64,000 nt of DNA from Acidobacteriota bacterium (GTDB lineage: Bacteria > Acidobacteriota > Terriglobia > Terriglobales > Acidobacteriaceae). A program made the position numbers and the translations under genes. Of this stretch, positions 55,663 through 63,747 are shown piece after piece. Numbering within the stretch: position 1 is the first letter of the stretch; every line of letters starts with the position of its first letter. Where the stretch lies: the NCBI GenBank assembly GCA_021780315.1, contig JAJXYY010000028.1:1-64000 (forward strand), given 5' to 3'. The notes under the pieces were generated by a model. The model ran no database searches and had not been told where the DNA came from. It saw only the letters and a list, made by a program, of their open reading frames with translations.

Positions 55663-56262
55663 ATGGAGCAGGTGTTTGTGGATGGGATGGTGGCGGAGCC
55701 GCTGGTGGTGTTTCGGGAGTGGATGGCGGCGGCCGAGGCGAGTGAGCCGAACGATGCCAATGCGGTGGCGCTGGCGACGGCGACGCGGGAGGGATCGCCT
55801 TCGGTACGGATGGTGCTGATGAAGCGGGTGGATGAGCGCGGGTTCGCGTTCTATACCAATGCGGAGAGCCAGAAGGGCCGGGAGCTGGACGAGAATCCGC
55901 AGGCGGCGATGTGCTTCCACTGGAAGACGTTGCGGCGGCAGGTGCGGGTGGAAGGAACGGTGACGCGGTTGCCTGCGGCGGATGCGGATGCTTACTTCCA
56001 CAGTCGATCGCGGGGGAGCCAGCGGGCGGCGGTGGCTTCGGCGCAGAGTCGTCCGCTGGCGAGCCGGGAGGAGTTGGAGGCGAAGGTGCGAGAGCTGGAG
56101 GCGGCTTATCCGGGGGAGATTCCGCGGCCGGCGCACTGGCTGGGGTATGTGCTGCGGCCGGAGCGAATTGAGTTTTGGCAGGATGGGGCGCACCGGTTGC
56201 ATGACCGGATGGCGTTTGTGCGGCGAGGTGAGGGGTGGGAGGGGGTTCGGCTGAATCCGTAG
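55663..56262 (+). CDS. pdxH: pyridoxamine 5'-phosphate oxidase
   Basis: 199-residue FMN-dependent oxidase producing pyridoxal 5'-phosphate. VRMVLMKRVDERGFAFYTNAESQKGREL and AAMCFHWKTLRRQVRVEG bind FMN and substrate. RGSQRAAVASAQSRPL and the terminal IEFWQDGAHRLHDR match the family. The stop is 5 nt from the convergent dGTPase stop. Confidence 0.96.
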   Translation: MEQVFVDGMVAEPLVVFREWMAAAEASEPNDANAVALATATREGSPSVRMVLMKRVDERGFAFYTNAESQKGRELDENPQAAMCFHWKTLRRQVRVEGTVTRLPAADADAYFHSRSRGSQRAAVASAQSRPLASREELEAKVRELEAAYPGEIPRPAHWLGYVLRPERIEFWQDGAHRLHDRMAFVRRGEGWEGVRLNP

Positions 56263-56267
56263 GGCGG

Positions 56268-57449
56268 TTATCTGCGGACGGTGCGCTTGATCTGGGCGTA
56301 CTGGAGGAGGATGAAGGCGTCGGTCATGCCGGCGATGTAGTCGGCTACGGTGCGGGCGAGGCCTTCGGTCTGCATCTCTTCGAAGTAGGCGGGGGGAAGC
56401 TCTTCGGGTTCGGCGATCCAGTAGTTGAAGAGAGCGGTGACGACTTCCTCGGCTTTGTCGTGCTCGATTTCGAGATCGCGGCAGGTGTAGAGGGTTTCGT
56501 AGAGGTAGCGTTTTTCCTGGAGACGCTCGGCCTCGGCCTGGGGGGAGAAGGTGGCGAGGCGGGCGGGGTGGTTGCGGATGTCTTCGAGGCAGGTGGCGCC
56601 GATGGCGTGGGTGTTGTGGCGGGTGGTGGCGATGAGGTCGTCGGTGAGGACGTTCTGCATGAGTTGCAGGGCCTCGTTGAAGAGGTACTTCTCTTCCACG
56701 CCGGGGTGTTGCTGCTCGACGATGAGGTAGCAGCGGGCGAGGATATCGACGTGTTCGCGGATGTGGGAGATTTCGAGCAGGCCGGATTCGACGCCGTCGT
56801 CGAGGTCGGCGGTGAGGTAGGCGATCTCGTCGGCGAGGTCGATGATCTGGGCTTCGAGGGGTGGACGGCGGTCGAGGAAGTAGGGGGAGAGTTCGGGGTG
56901 CTGATCGGCGGTGTAGTCGCGGGAGTGCTTGACGATGCCTTCGCGGACGCCGAGGGTGAGGTTGAGGCCGCGATGGGCGGCGTAGCGCTGCTCGAAGTGC
57001 TCGACGATGCGGAGGGCATGGAGGTTGTGGTCGAAGCGGCGACCGTGGGCTTGGAGGCAGGTGTCGAGGGCGCGCTCGCCGGCGTGTCCGAAGGGCGGGT
57101 GGCCGATGTCGTGGACGAGGGCGAGGGTTTCGGCGAGGTCTTCGTTGAGGCCGAGTGCGGCGGCGGCGGCGCGGGCGATCTGGGCGACTTCGATGGTGTG
57201 GGTGAGGCGGGAACGGAAGTGATCGGAGGCGCGACTGGTGAAGACCTGAGTTTTGCCAGCGAGGCGGCGGAAGGCGCGAGACTGGACGATACGTTCGCGG
57301 TCGCGCTGGAAGGAGGTGCGCGACGGACGGGCAGGAGCGGGATAAACACGGCTGAGGAGCGGGTCCGAGGCGTCGCCGACGACGGCACAGGGCTGGAGCG
57401 AGAGTGGGCTGATGGGATGGGCTGCGATGGTGCGTTCGGTGTGTGACAC
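56268..57449 (-). CDS. deoxyguanosinetriphosphate triphosphohydrolase
   Basis: 393-residue HD-domain enzyme hydrolysing dGTP to deoxyguanosine and triphosphate. The metal site is in FRSRLTHTIEVAQIAR and LVHDIGHPPFGHAGERAL, with the later Asp in IIDLADEIAYL. It starts with GTG at 57449 immediately after a leader reading GGGAGGGGGGGTAGCCC, the same type of leader as at 9240. The C-terminus ends LLQYAQIKRTVRR. Confidence 0.94.
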   Translation of the reverse strand: MSHTERTIAAHPISPLSLQPCAVVGDASDPLLSRVYPAPARPSRTSFQRDRERIVQSRAFRRLAGKTQVFTSRASDHFRSRLTHTIEVAQIARAAAAALGLNEDLAETLALVHDIGHPPFGHAGERALDTCLQAHGRRFDHNLHALRIVEHFEQRYAAHRGLNLTLGVREGIVKHSRDYTADQHPELSPYFLDRRPPLEAQIIDLADEIAYLTADLDDGVESGLLEISHIREHVDILARCYLIVEQQHPGVEEKYLFNEALQLMQNVLTDDLIATTRHNTHAIGATCLEDIRNHPARLATFSPQAEAERLQEKRYLYETLYTCRDLEIEHDKAEEVVTALFNYWIAEPEELPPAYFEEMQTEGLARTVADYIAGMTDAFILLQYAQIKRTVRR

Positions 57450-57451
57450 GG

Positions 57452-57515
57452 GCTACCCCCCCTCCCCCATAATTTGGCTAAAGTCTTGGGATGATTGACT
57501 TTAGGCTTGGACTTC
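57452..57515 (-). repeat. G-rich leader repeat, copy B
   Basis: On the minus strand CCAAGCCTAAAGTC, a loop, GACTTTAGCCAAA, then GGGGGAGGGGGGGTAGCCC lead to the GTG of the dGTPase gene. Same order and spacing as copy A at 9240-9305, including the AAGTC...GACTT inverted repeat. Confidence 0.75.
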
Positions 57516-57525
57516 TGTGGTGCCT

Positions 57526-57558
57526 GGTCAAAACAAAAGCCCGGTGTTTGCCGGGCTG
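57526..57558 (-). terminator. hairpin upstream of leader copy B
   Basis: AGCCCGG and CCGGGCT (57539-57558) pair around a short loop. On the minus strand it is followed by TTTGTTTTG. It lies 24 nt before leader copy B and could end transcription coming from the transposase remnant. Confidence 0.7.
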
Positions 57559-57618
57559 CCTGTGGTTGTAAGTATAGCAGTGGCGTCAAGCTGGGTTGGA
57601 TTGGGTGGAGGGGGGAAT

Positions 57619-57655
57619 CCCATGTCTCAGAAGCGAGACATGGGGCACCCAGAGC
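57619..57655. repeat. REP palindrome, copy 1
   Basis: CCCATGTCTC, six bases, GAGACATGGG, then GCACCCAGAG. It is a perfect ten-base dyad. Downstream side of the transposase gene, same orientation as copies 2 and 3. Confidence 0.85.
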
Positions 57656-57703
57656 ATGGGCGGGTGGAACTGGGCTTCGTGTGGGTTTGGGGCTGGGGGA
57701 AAT

Positions 57704-57739
57704 CCCATGTCTCAGACGCGAGACATGGGGCACCCAGAG
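57704..57739. repeat. REP palindrome, copy 2
   Basis: CCCATGTCTC, six bases, GAGACATGGG, GCACCCAGAG. It is identical to copy 1 apart from one loop base. The period between copies 1 and 2 is 85 bp. Confidence 0.85.
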
Positions 57740-57755
57740 TTGGGGAGGGGTGGAT

Positions 57756-58271
57756 TTAGGGATGGGTTGGGGAGTTCGGGGTGGCGCGGTCTCTTCTGGA
57801 GGCGGTCCAGTCGGATTCGATTTCTACCGGGCCTATGTGGCCGAAGGCGTAGTGGCGGAAGCTGGACCAGTTCCAGTCCTGAGGTTGGGACACCAGACCG
57901 CGACGGACGGGGTTCCAGTGCATGTAGTGGAGTTTTTCTTCACGCTTGGCTGGGTTGTGGACGTTGAAGTCGTAGTAACGCGCCTGCCAGAAGGGACGCT
58001 GCGGGCTTTGGACAGAGACCGAGAGTTTGAGCGCCTGGATGGCCTTGGAGAGGAGGGCCTGGCTGGGCTCGCTGGTCATGAGGTGGATGTGCTCAGGCAT
58101 GAGGACCTAGCCGGAGACGACGAAGCCGTAGCGGAGGCGCATGGTTTCGAGGGAGTGCTCGAAGGCGTCTTTCTGCTGGGCGGAGGCGAGATAGGGTCGT
58201 CTGCGGTAGCAACTCCAGGTGAGGAAGTGGAAGCCGCCGGTGTGGTGGTAACGGACTAGACCCTTAGTCAT
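57756..58271 (-). pseudogene. REP-associated tyrosine transposase, interrupted by TAG
   Basis: Read through one stop, this gives a complete RAYT of about 171 residues. The start is MTKGLVRYHHTGGFHFLTWSCYRRRPYL, followed by MRLRYGFVVSG. A TAG at 58107-58109 comes next, then VLMPEHIHLM in the same frame. The HUH motif (HIH) and the later LHYMHWNPVRRGLV with the candidate nucleophilic Tyr are intact. In relatives the stopped position is usually Tyr, so a single base change (TAC/TAT to TAG) explains it. It is flanked by three REP palindromes that are probably its own substrates. Confidence 0.88.
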
Positions 58272-58314
58272 GGAGAGAGGATACGCGACGTTGAGCGTCC
58301 GTGGTGCTTTGAGA

Positions 58315-58350
58315 CCCATGTCTCAGAAACGAGACATGGGGCACCCAGAG
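58315..58350. repeat. REP palindrome, copy 3
   Basis: CCCATGTCTC, six bases, GAGACATGGG, GCACCCAGAG. It lies upstream of the transposase gene and overlaps the last codons and stop (58323-58325) of the adjacent small secreted protein gene. Confidence 0.85.
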
Positions 58351-58649
58351 TATGGGAGGTGGTTAGACCTGGGCCACCCGCCATCTAGCAGATCGAACGT
58401 GATCTTGCCGCCGATTCCGAAGGCGGTTGAGTCTGTTTCTAAACCCATCTTGACGTCTACGCGGCCACTGGCAGCCAAGCGCGCCGACCCTCTCACCCAT
58501 TGTCCGTGACGGCCACGAGCAAGAGCGCAATCTCCCCTCCCCCACACCCCCGGATCGTTGTGGCACACAAGAACTATGGCTTGAGCGTGAGCGTTAGCGC
58601 TGGCTGCCAGACACACGATTGCTAGGCAGCTAAGAAGAACTGATTTCAT
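58323..58649 (-). CDS. small secreted protein, candidate immunity partner
   Basis: 108 residues with a strong signal peptide (VLLSCLAIVCLAASANAHAQ). The mature part has a few Cys residues and no recognised family. The final codons, SGCPMSRF, are supplied by REP copy 3, so the native 3' end may have been replaced. Its ATG overlaps the stop of the membrane protein gene (ATGA). A periplasmic location would suit neutralising the peptidoglycan-directed domain encoded first in the operon (inference). Confidence 0.65.
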   Translation of the reverse strand: MKSVLLSCLAIVCLAASANAHAQAIVLVCHNDPGVWGRGDCALARGRHGQWVRGSARLAASGRVDVKMGLETDSTAFGIGGKITFDLLDGGWPRSNHLPYSGCPMSRF

Positions 58650-58963
58650 AGACCCTCCTGTGGTTTAGAGCCATGTCTGAAGACGAGCCGGAAGAGTTTC
58701 ACGATGGCGAACCAGATGATCCCGTTTATGACAACAGCGGTCAGAGCCGAGAGTAAACCGAGGGCAACTAACCCCAAGGGGCCTCTCCAGAGCAAGCTCT
58801 GGATTAGCCAGCCACCCAAGAAGTTGCCGGGACATAGCAGGATCAGCGCCGTCCCCCACATCGGTATTCCCATGGCTGACGGTGCGTGCGGCCATAGCGC
58901 TAAGCACGCTATGCCGACGAGCTGAACCACGAGGAAGACGACAAGCACTTTACGGTTCTTCAT
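58646..58963 (-). CDS. small multi-helix membrane protein, candidate immunity protein
   Basis: 105 residues with three or four hydrophobic segments (VLVVFLVVQLVGIACLALW, MGIPMWGTALILLCPGNFLGGW, LGLVALGLLSALTAVVING). No family is recognised. It starts 9 nt after the RHS/transpeptidase gene stop and is coupled to the following gene. The position directly after a toxin-like C-terminus is that expected for an immunity gene. Confidence 0.7.
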   Translation of the reverse strand: MKNRKVLVVFLVVQLVGIACLALWPHAPSAMGIPMWGTALILLCPGNFLGGWLIQSLLWRGPLGLVALGLLSALTAVVINGIIWFAIVKLFRLVFRHGSKPQEGL

Positions 58964-58972
58964 GTCATCCCC

Positions 58973-59800
58973 CTATGGCGTGGTGCCGATGATGATCTTG
59001 TTTCCGGCTGGGTTCGGCATGATGCTGTGCAGGTCTATGTCGTCTCGGTTACACATGCGTATGCAGCCGTGAGAAGTCGGGCTAAGGAAGAGAGCGTTAC
59101 CCCATGTTGACGGACTCCAGCCTGGCCCCATCGTTCCGTGGATGAAGATGCCTCTACCGTCTAGCTCCTTGATGTGAAGTTGGTACGGCCCGAAGGCATT
59201 TCCGCCAAGGACTGTTTTGCTCCACGGCGTATTTGCGGCATTGCCGTACAGGGTCGAGACGTGATCTTTTTCCCAACTCTTCGCAGTGAAGGTCCCTGTC
59301 GGCGTCACATGTCCGTCGCCGCCAACTACGACGCTTGCAGTTAGAAGCGTCGTGGCCTCCTTGTCGCCTTTGTTCATTCCGGTGACGGTGAGCGTACCCT
59401 TCGACGTTTTTGGATCGTAGGTGACAGTGATCGTGCAAGTGCTGAACTTCTTATCGCCCGCCTGACATCCTGCCATTCCAGTGGGATCGGTGTGGCTCAT
59501 CGGATTGTTATTCACATAGGCGTACATGTTGAGGTTCTGAGGATTTCCGATCCACTCCTCGAACTTCTTGTGGGACTCTTCTTCCTCTTCCTCGCTGCTG
59601 CCTTCGGGAGGATGTTGCCAGCCTAACCACGGGATCGGATCGGGCGACATCCAGCGCCCCATCGTAGACGCATAGTAGCGAGCTGGGAATTCATCCAGAC
59701 CGCTTTCTGCATCGCGTTCTTTGCCGGTAGAACGGGATGAGACTCGTGTTAGCGCGAGTTGGGAACTTTGGATGCAGTCGTAGTTGAATGTGGACTGCAT
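58973..59800 (-). CDS. orphan RHS core C-terminus fused to YkuD-type L,D-transpeptidase domain
   Basis: 275 residues. Residues 25-108 are the RHS-repeat-associated core (TGKERDAESGLDEFPARYY, GRWMSPDP, NLNMYAYVNNNPMSHTDPTG). An acidic linker of six Glu lies near 70. Residues about 120-275 form a YkuD-like domain: TPTGTF near 166-171, GPYQLHI near 204, HGTMG at 221-225 and SHGCIRM at 243-249, giving the expected His and the Cys246 nucleophile. Such domains act on peptidoglycan. The long RHS shell is absent; the frame starts at 59800, 27 nt after the TPR gene stop, with GGAG 12 bases upstream. Composition is less GC-rich than its neighbours. Confidence 0.88.
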   Translation of the reverse strand: MQSTFNYDCIQSSQLALTRVSSRSTGKERDAESGLDEFPARYYASTMGRWMSPDPIPWLGWQHPPEGSSEEEEEESHKKFEEWIGNPQNLNMYAYVNNNPMSHTDPTGMAGCQAGDKKFSTCTITVTYDPKTSKGTLTVTGMNKGDKEATTLLTASVVVGGDGHVTPTGTFTAKSWEKDHVSTLYGNAANTPWSKTVLGGNAFGPYQLHIKELDGRGIFIHGTMGPGWSPSTWGNALFLSPTSHGCIRMCNRDDIDLHSIMPNPAGNKIIIGTTP

Positions 59801-59827
59801 CGTAAGGATGTTCTCCGGGAGATGGGT

Positions 59828-61927
59828 TTAGTTTTTGGAGGTGGTGGGGGTTAGCCGGGCTAGTTTGACGCGGGCGTTTTCGAGTTTGTGCTGTACTTTG
59901 GCTACGTCTGCGGGGTCTGCGTCGGCGGGCAGGGAGCGGGCGTACTCGGACATGGAGCGCTCCCACTGGGCTACGGCGAGTTTGAGTTTTCCGGTTTTCT
60001 CGTAGACCTGTCCGAGGTGGTCGTGGACGGTGGGGTCGGTGGCGATGCGCTCGTTGGCTTTGCGGAGGTTCTCTTCGGCGAGGGCGTACTGGCCGGATTT
60101 GAAGTAGACCCAGCCGAGGGAGTCGAGGAAGGCCCCGTTCTGGGGGTCTAGTTCGACGGCCTTGCGGATGAGGGTGAGGGCCTCGGGGAGGCGGGTGCCG
60201 CGGTCGGCGAGCATGTAGCCGAGGTAGTTGAGGACGGTGGCGTTCTGGGGGTCGATGGCGAGGGCTTTGCGGAACTCGATCTCGGCCTGGTCGTACATTT
60301 TCTGGCGGTCGTAGAGGGTTCCGCGGAGGAAGTCGACGTAGAGTTTTTCTTCGGGTTTGGTGGCGATGGCCTGGGCTTTTTCGAGCTGCTCGGCGGACTG
60401 CTGGTACTGGCGGGCGCGGACGTAGATCTGGGCGAGGGCGAGGTAGACGTCGCGGTCTTCGGGTGCGCCGGGGGGTGGGGCGAGCTGGGCGTTGGCGAGG
60501 GCGATTCCCTGCTGGAGCTGGCCGGTGTCGGCGAGTTGTCCGGCGTACATGAGCTGGACGCTGTGGTCTTTGGGGAGGGCTTTGGCGGCCTGGGCGGCGG
60601 CGGCGGTAGCCTCCTTCCACTGGTGGGCGTCGCGGTAGGCGTCGACCTGGCCCTGGTAGCCGCTGCGGGCGTATTCTCCCCCGAGGTCGGTGAGCTGCTT
60701 GTACATGGCTACGGATTCGGCGGTCTTGTTCTGCTCGCGATAGATGATGGCGAGGCGGTCGAGGAAGATGGCGCGGTTGGCCTTTTCGGGATCGGAGTAT
60801 TTGCCGTCGGGGTGGGTGGAGTCGGTGAGGAGCTTGTTGAGGATGGCGGTGGCGTCGTCGTAACGGCCGAGGGAGTCGTCGACGAGGGCCTCGTTGTAGG
60901 TGAGTTCGACGGAGTCCTGGGCGAGGGGCTTGGCCTTCTGGATGGTGGCGAGGGCGGCGTCGTAGTGGCCCTGGCGGCGCTGGATTTCGGCGATGTGGAT
61001 CTGGGACTGGGCGTCCTGGGGCTCGGCGGCGGTGATCTCGGTGAAGAGCTTGAGGGCTTCGTCGAGCTGGTTGTCGGCGAGGAGTGCGTTGGCGAGACCG
61101 CGCTCGGTGTCGGTGTTGTCGGGCTCGAGATCGAGAGCACGGCGGTAGGCGGCGACGGCTTCCCTGGTCTTGCGGAGCTGGTCGTAGCTGGAGGCGAGGG
61201 CGTACTCGATGCGGGGGGTGCGGTCGGTGATGGGGACGGCTTCGAGGGTATCGGCTGCGCGCTGGTAGTCACCCTGCTCGGTGTAGAGGCGGGCCATGTT
61301 GAGGACGACTTCCTCGGAGTTGGAGTCGATCTTCTGGGCGAGTTTGAACTGGGCCTCGGCCTTGGCGGAGTCGTGGTTGAAGCCGTAGAGCTGGCCGAGG
61401 AGGAGGTGGTTCTCGATATCGTTGGGCTTGAGCTGGGCGAGTTTTTCGTACTCGGTGATGGCAAGCTGGAGCATCTGGCCGGATTGGGCGGTCTGCATGT
61501 CGCCGAGGGAGCGGAGGTAGACCTTACCGAGGAGGGTGTGGGCGGCGACGTCGTCGGGATTCTTGGCGACCTGCTCCTGGGCGGTGGTGACGGCTTCGCG
61601 GATGCGGCCGATTTTGAAGTAGAGGTCGGCGAGGCCGTCCTGGAGGAGCTGGGAGTCGGGATCGGCGGTGAGGGCGAGCTTGTACTCCTCGACGGCCTGG
61701 GTGGCGTAGTCGGAACGGCCGGCGTTGACGGCGAGATCCTCGTAGAGATGGGCGAGGCCGTAGTGGTAGTAGGAGGCGGCGTGGTCGGGCAGGGTGTTGG
61801 TGGTGACGGCGGGGGTTGCCTGGGCCAGGAGGGCGTGGGCGGCAAGCAGGACGGCGGACGCGGGAAGCAGGCGTAGATGACGGAGACGAGACGGACGCAG
61901 AGGGGACGGCGGGGAGATCAGGGTCAT
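59828..61927 (-). CDS. secreted/periplasmic TPR-repeat protein
   Basis: 699 residues. The signal peptide (LLPASAVLLAAHALLAQA) is followed by about 16 tetratricopeptide-like helical pairs through most of the length, for example AITEYEKLAQLKPNDIENHLLLGQ and AEIEFRKALAIDPQNATVLNYLGYM. TPR scaffolds of this length usually organise envelope or secretion complexes; no partner is visible. It is followed in the same direction by the RHS/transpeptidase island. Confidence 0.9.
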   Translation of the reverse strand: MTLISPPSPLRPSRLRHLRLLPASAVLLAAHALLAQATPAVTTNTLPDHAASYYHYGLAHLYEDLAVNAGRSDYATQAVEEYKLALTADPDSQLLQDGLADLYFKIGRIREAVTTAQEQVAKNPDDVAAHTLLGKVYLRSLGDMQTAQSGQMLQLAITEYEKLAQLKPNDIENHLLLGQLYGFNHDSAKAEAQFKLAQKIDSNSEEVVLNMARLYTEQGDYQRAADTLEAVPITDRTPRIEYALASSYDQLRKTREAVAAYRRALDLEPDNTDTERGLANALLADNQLDEALKLFTEITAAEPQDAQSQIHIAEIQRRQGHYDAALATIQKAKPLAQDSVELTYNEALVDDSLGRYDDATAILNKLLTDSTHPDGKYSDPEKANRAIFLDRLAIIYREQNKTAESVAMYKQLTDLGGEYARSGYQGQVDAYRDAHQWKEATAAAAQAAKALPKDHSVQLMYAGQLADTGQLQQGIALANAQLAPPPGAPEDRDVYLALAQIYVRARQYQQSAEQLEKAQAIATKPEEKLYVDFLRGTLYDRQKMYDQAEIEFRKALAIDPQNATVLNYLGYMLADRGTRLPEALTLIRKAVELDPQNGAFLDSLGWVYFKSGQYALAEENLRKANERIATDPTVHDHLGQVYEKTGKLKLAVAQWERSMSEYARSLPADADPADVAKVQHKLENARVKLARLTPTTSKN

Positions 61928-62139
61928 GTAGTGTGGCTTCCTCGGCCAGCAAAGAACGGCAGAACGTCTGTGTTTGGAACGACCGTACAGCAGACAGTGA
62001 TTGGACGGCAGTCCTTAGACAACATTCATTAGACGGCAAAGGACGGCGATTGGGTGCAGACCCGCACGCCGCCGGATTACTCGGCTTGGCGGTGATTATA
62101 GCTGGCGGATGGGTGTGTCGTACTGGCTAATGTGCGGGA

Positions 62140-63738
62140 TCAGCCGTGACGGAAGTGGCGGATGCCGGTGAAGACCATAGCAACACCGAGTTTGTTGGCG
62201 GCAGCGATAACCTCGGCGTCGCGGACGGAGCCACCGGGCTGGATGACGGCGGAGGCACCGGCGCGGGCTACGGTCTCGAGGCCGTCGGCGAAGGGGAAGA
62301 AGGCGTCGGAGGCGGCGACGGTTCCGGTGAGGGGAAGGACGGCCTTCATGGCTCCGAAGCGGGCGGCGTCGACGCGGGACATCTGGCCGGCACCGATGCC
62401 TACGGTCTGGCCGTGTCCGTGATCGAAGCGGGCGTAGACGATGGCGTTGGATTTGACGTGTTTACAGACGCGCCAGGCGAAGAGGAGTGCGCGGAGCTCT
62501 TCGGGAGAGGGCTTGCGGTCGGTGGGGATGGTGAGTTCGGCCTCGGTGATGCGGAGGCGGTCGGCATCCTGGACGAGGATGCCGCCGGAGACCTGCTTGA
62601 GGATGCGAGGAGTGTCGGCTGGATCGATCTGGAGGAGACGGAGGTTCTTTTTGGCGGCGAAGCGGGCGAGAGCCTCGGGGGTGTAAGCGGGAGCGACGAT
62701 GGCTTCGACGAAGAGCTTGGCGATCTGCTCGGCGGCAGCGTCGTCGACCTCGCGGTTGATACCGATGACACCACCGAAGGCGGAGACGGGATCGGCTTCA
62801 AGGGCGCGCTGGTAGGCTTCGAGGACGGTGGTTCCGGTGGCGGCGCCGCAGGGGTTGGTGTGCTTGATGATGGCGACGGCGGCGTTGGCGGAGGCGTCGA
62901 ACTCGCTCACCAGCTCCCAGCAGGCGTCCAGGTCGACGATGTTGTTGTAGCTGAGTTCCTTGCCCTGAAGCTGGTGGGCGGAGGCTACGCCTTTGCCGGT
63001 GCCGTCGACATAAAGGGCGGCTTTCTGGTGGGGATTTTCGCCGTAGCGAAGGGTCTTGGAGAGTGGGTCGATGACGCGGATGGCCTGCGGGAGGACCTCG
63101 TGGAGGAAGATGGCGGGGCCAGATGGCTGGGCGATGGCGTCGAGGGCGTTGGCGATGCCGGTATCGTAGGCAGCGGTGGTGGCGAAGGCCTGTTTGGCGA
63201 GGCGCCAGCGGGTGTCGCGGGAGAGCGCGCCGGAGTTGGTGTCGAGCTCGGCGGCGAGGGCGGCGTAGTCGTCGACGGAGGTAACGATGGCGACGTCTTC
63301 AAAGTTCTTGGCGGCCGAGCGGACCATGGAAGGCCCGCCGATGTCGATGTTTTCGATGATCTCGTGGAAGGCTACGCCAGGCTTGCGGGAGGTTTTCTCG
63401 AAGGCGTAGAGGTTGACGACGACCATGTCGATGGGCTGGATGTCGTGGGCCTCGATGGCGGCGACGTGCTCGGGGTTGTTGCGGATGTGGAGGATGCCAC
63501 CGTGGACCTTGGGGTGGAGGGTTTTGACGCGGCCATCGAGCATCTCGGGGAAGCCGGTGAGGTCGGAGATATCGCGGACGGCGAGGCCGGCTTCGCGGAG
63601 GGCCTTGGAGGTGCCACCGGTGGAGACGAGCTCGACGTGGTGGGCGGCGAGGGTGCGGGCGAAGTCGATGAGGCCGGTCTTGTCGGTGACAGAGAGGAGG
63701 GCGCGGCGGATGGGCTTGAGGTCTGTTGCTTCGGACAT
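62140..63738 (-). CDS. purH: bifunctional phosphoribosylaminoimidazolecarboxamide formyltransferase/IMP cyclohydrolase
   Basis: 532 residues. The N-terminal IMP cyclohydrolase domain has [20 protein letters not shown] and [16 protein letters not shown]. The C-terminal AICAR transformylase has [17 protein letters not shown] and [12 protein letters not shown]. It catalyses the last two steps of IMP synthesis. The start is 9 nt after the pyrD stop, so co-transcription with pyrimidine synthesis is likely. Confidence 0.97.
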   Translation of the reverse strand: MSEATDLKPIRRALLSVTDKTGLIDFARTLAAHHVELVSTGGTSKALREAGLAVRDISDLTGFPEMLDGRVKTLHPKVHGGILHIRNNPEHVAAIEAHDIQPIDMVVVNLYAFEKTSRKPGVAFHEIIENIDIGGPSMVRSAAKNFEDVAIVTSVDDYAALAAELDTNSGALSRDTRWRLAKQAFATTAAYDTGIANALDAIAQPSGPAIFLHEVLPQAIRVIDPLSKTLRYGENPHQKAALYVDGTGKGVASAHQLQGKELSYNNIVDLDACWELVSEFDASANAAVAIIKHTNPCGAATGTTVLEAYQRALEADPVSAFGGVIGINREVDDAAAEQIAKLFVEAIVAPAYTPEALARFAAKKNLRLLQIDPADTPRILKQVSGGILVQDADRLRITEAELTIPTDRKPSPEELRALLFAWRVCKHVKSNAIVYARFDHGHGQTVGIGAGQMSRVDAARFGAMKAVLPLTGTVAASDAFFPFADGLETVARAGASAVIQPGGSVRDAEVIAAANKLGVAMVFTGIRHFRHG

Positions 63739-63747
63739 GTAACCAGT

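Noticed and set aside
57756-58271. Two separate small genes instead of one transposase
   Set aside because: Both parts lie in one frame, separated by exactly one TAG within a conserved transposase motif, so an interrupted gene is the simpler reading.
58973-59800. Ordinary housekeeping L,D-transpeptidase
   Set aside because: It has no signal peptide and starts with an RHS core, which housekeeping enzymes lack.
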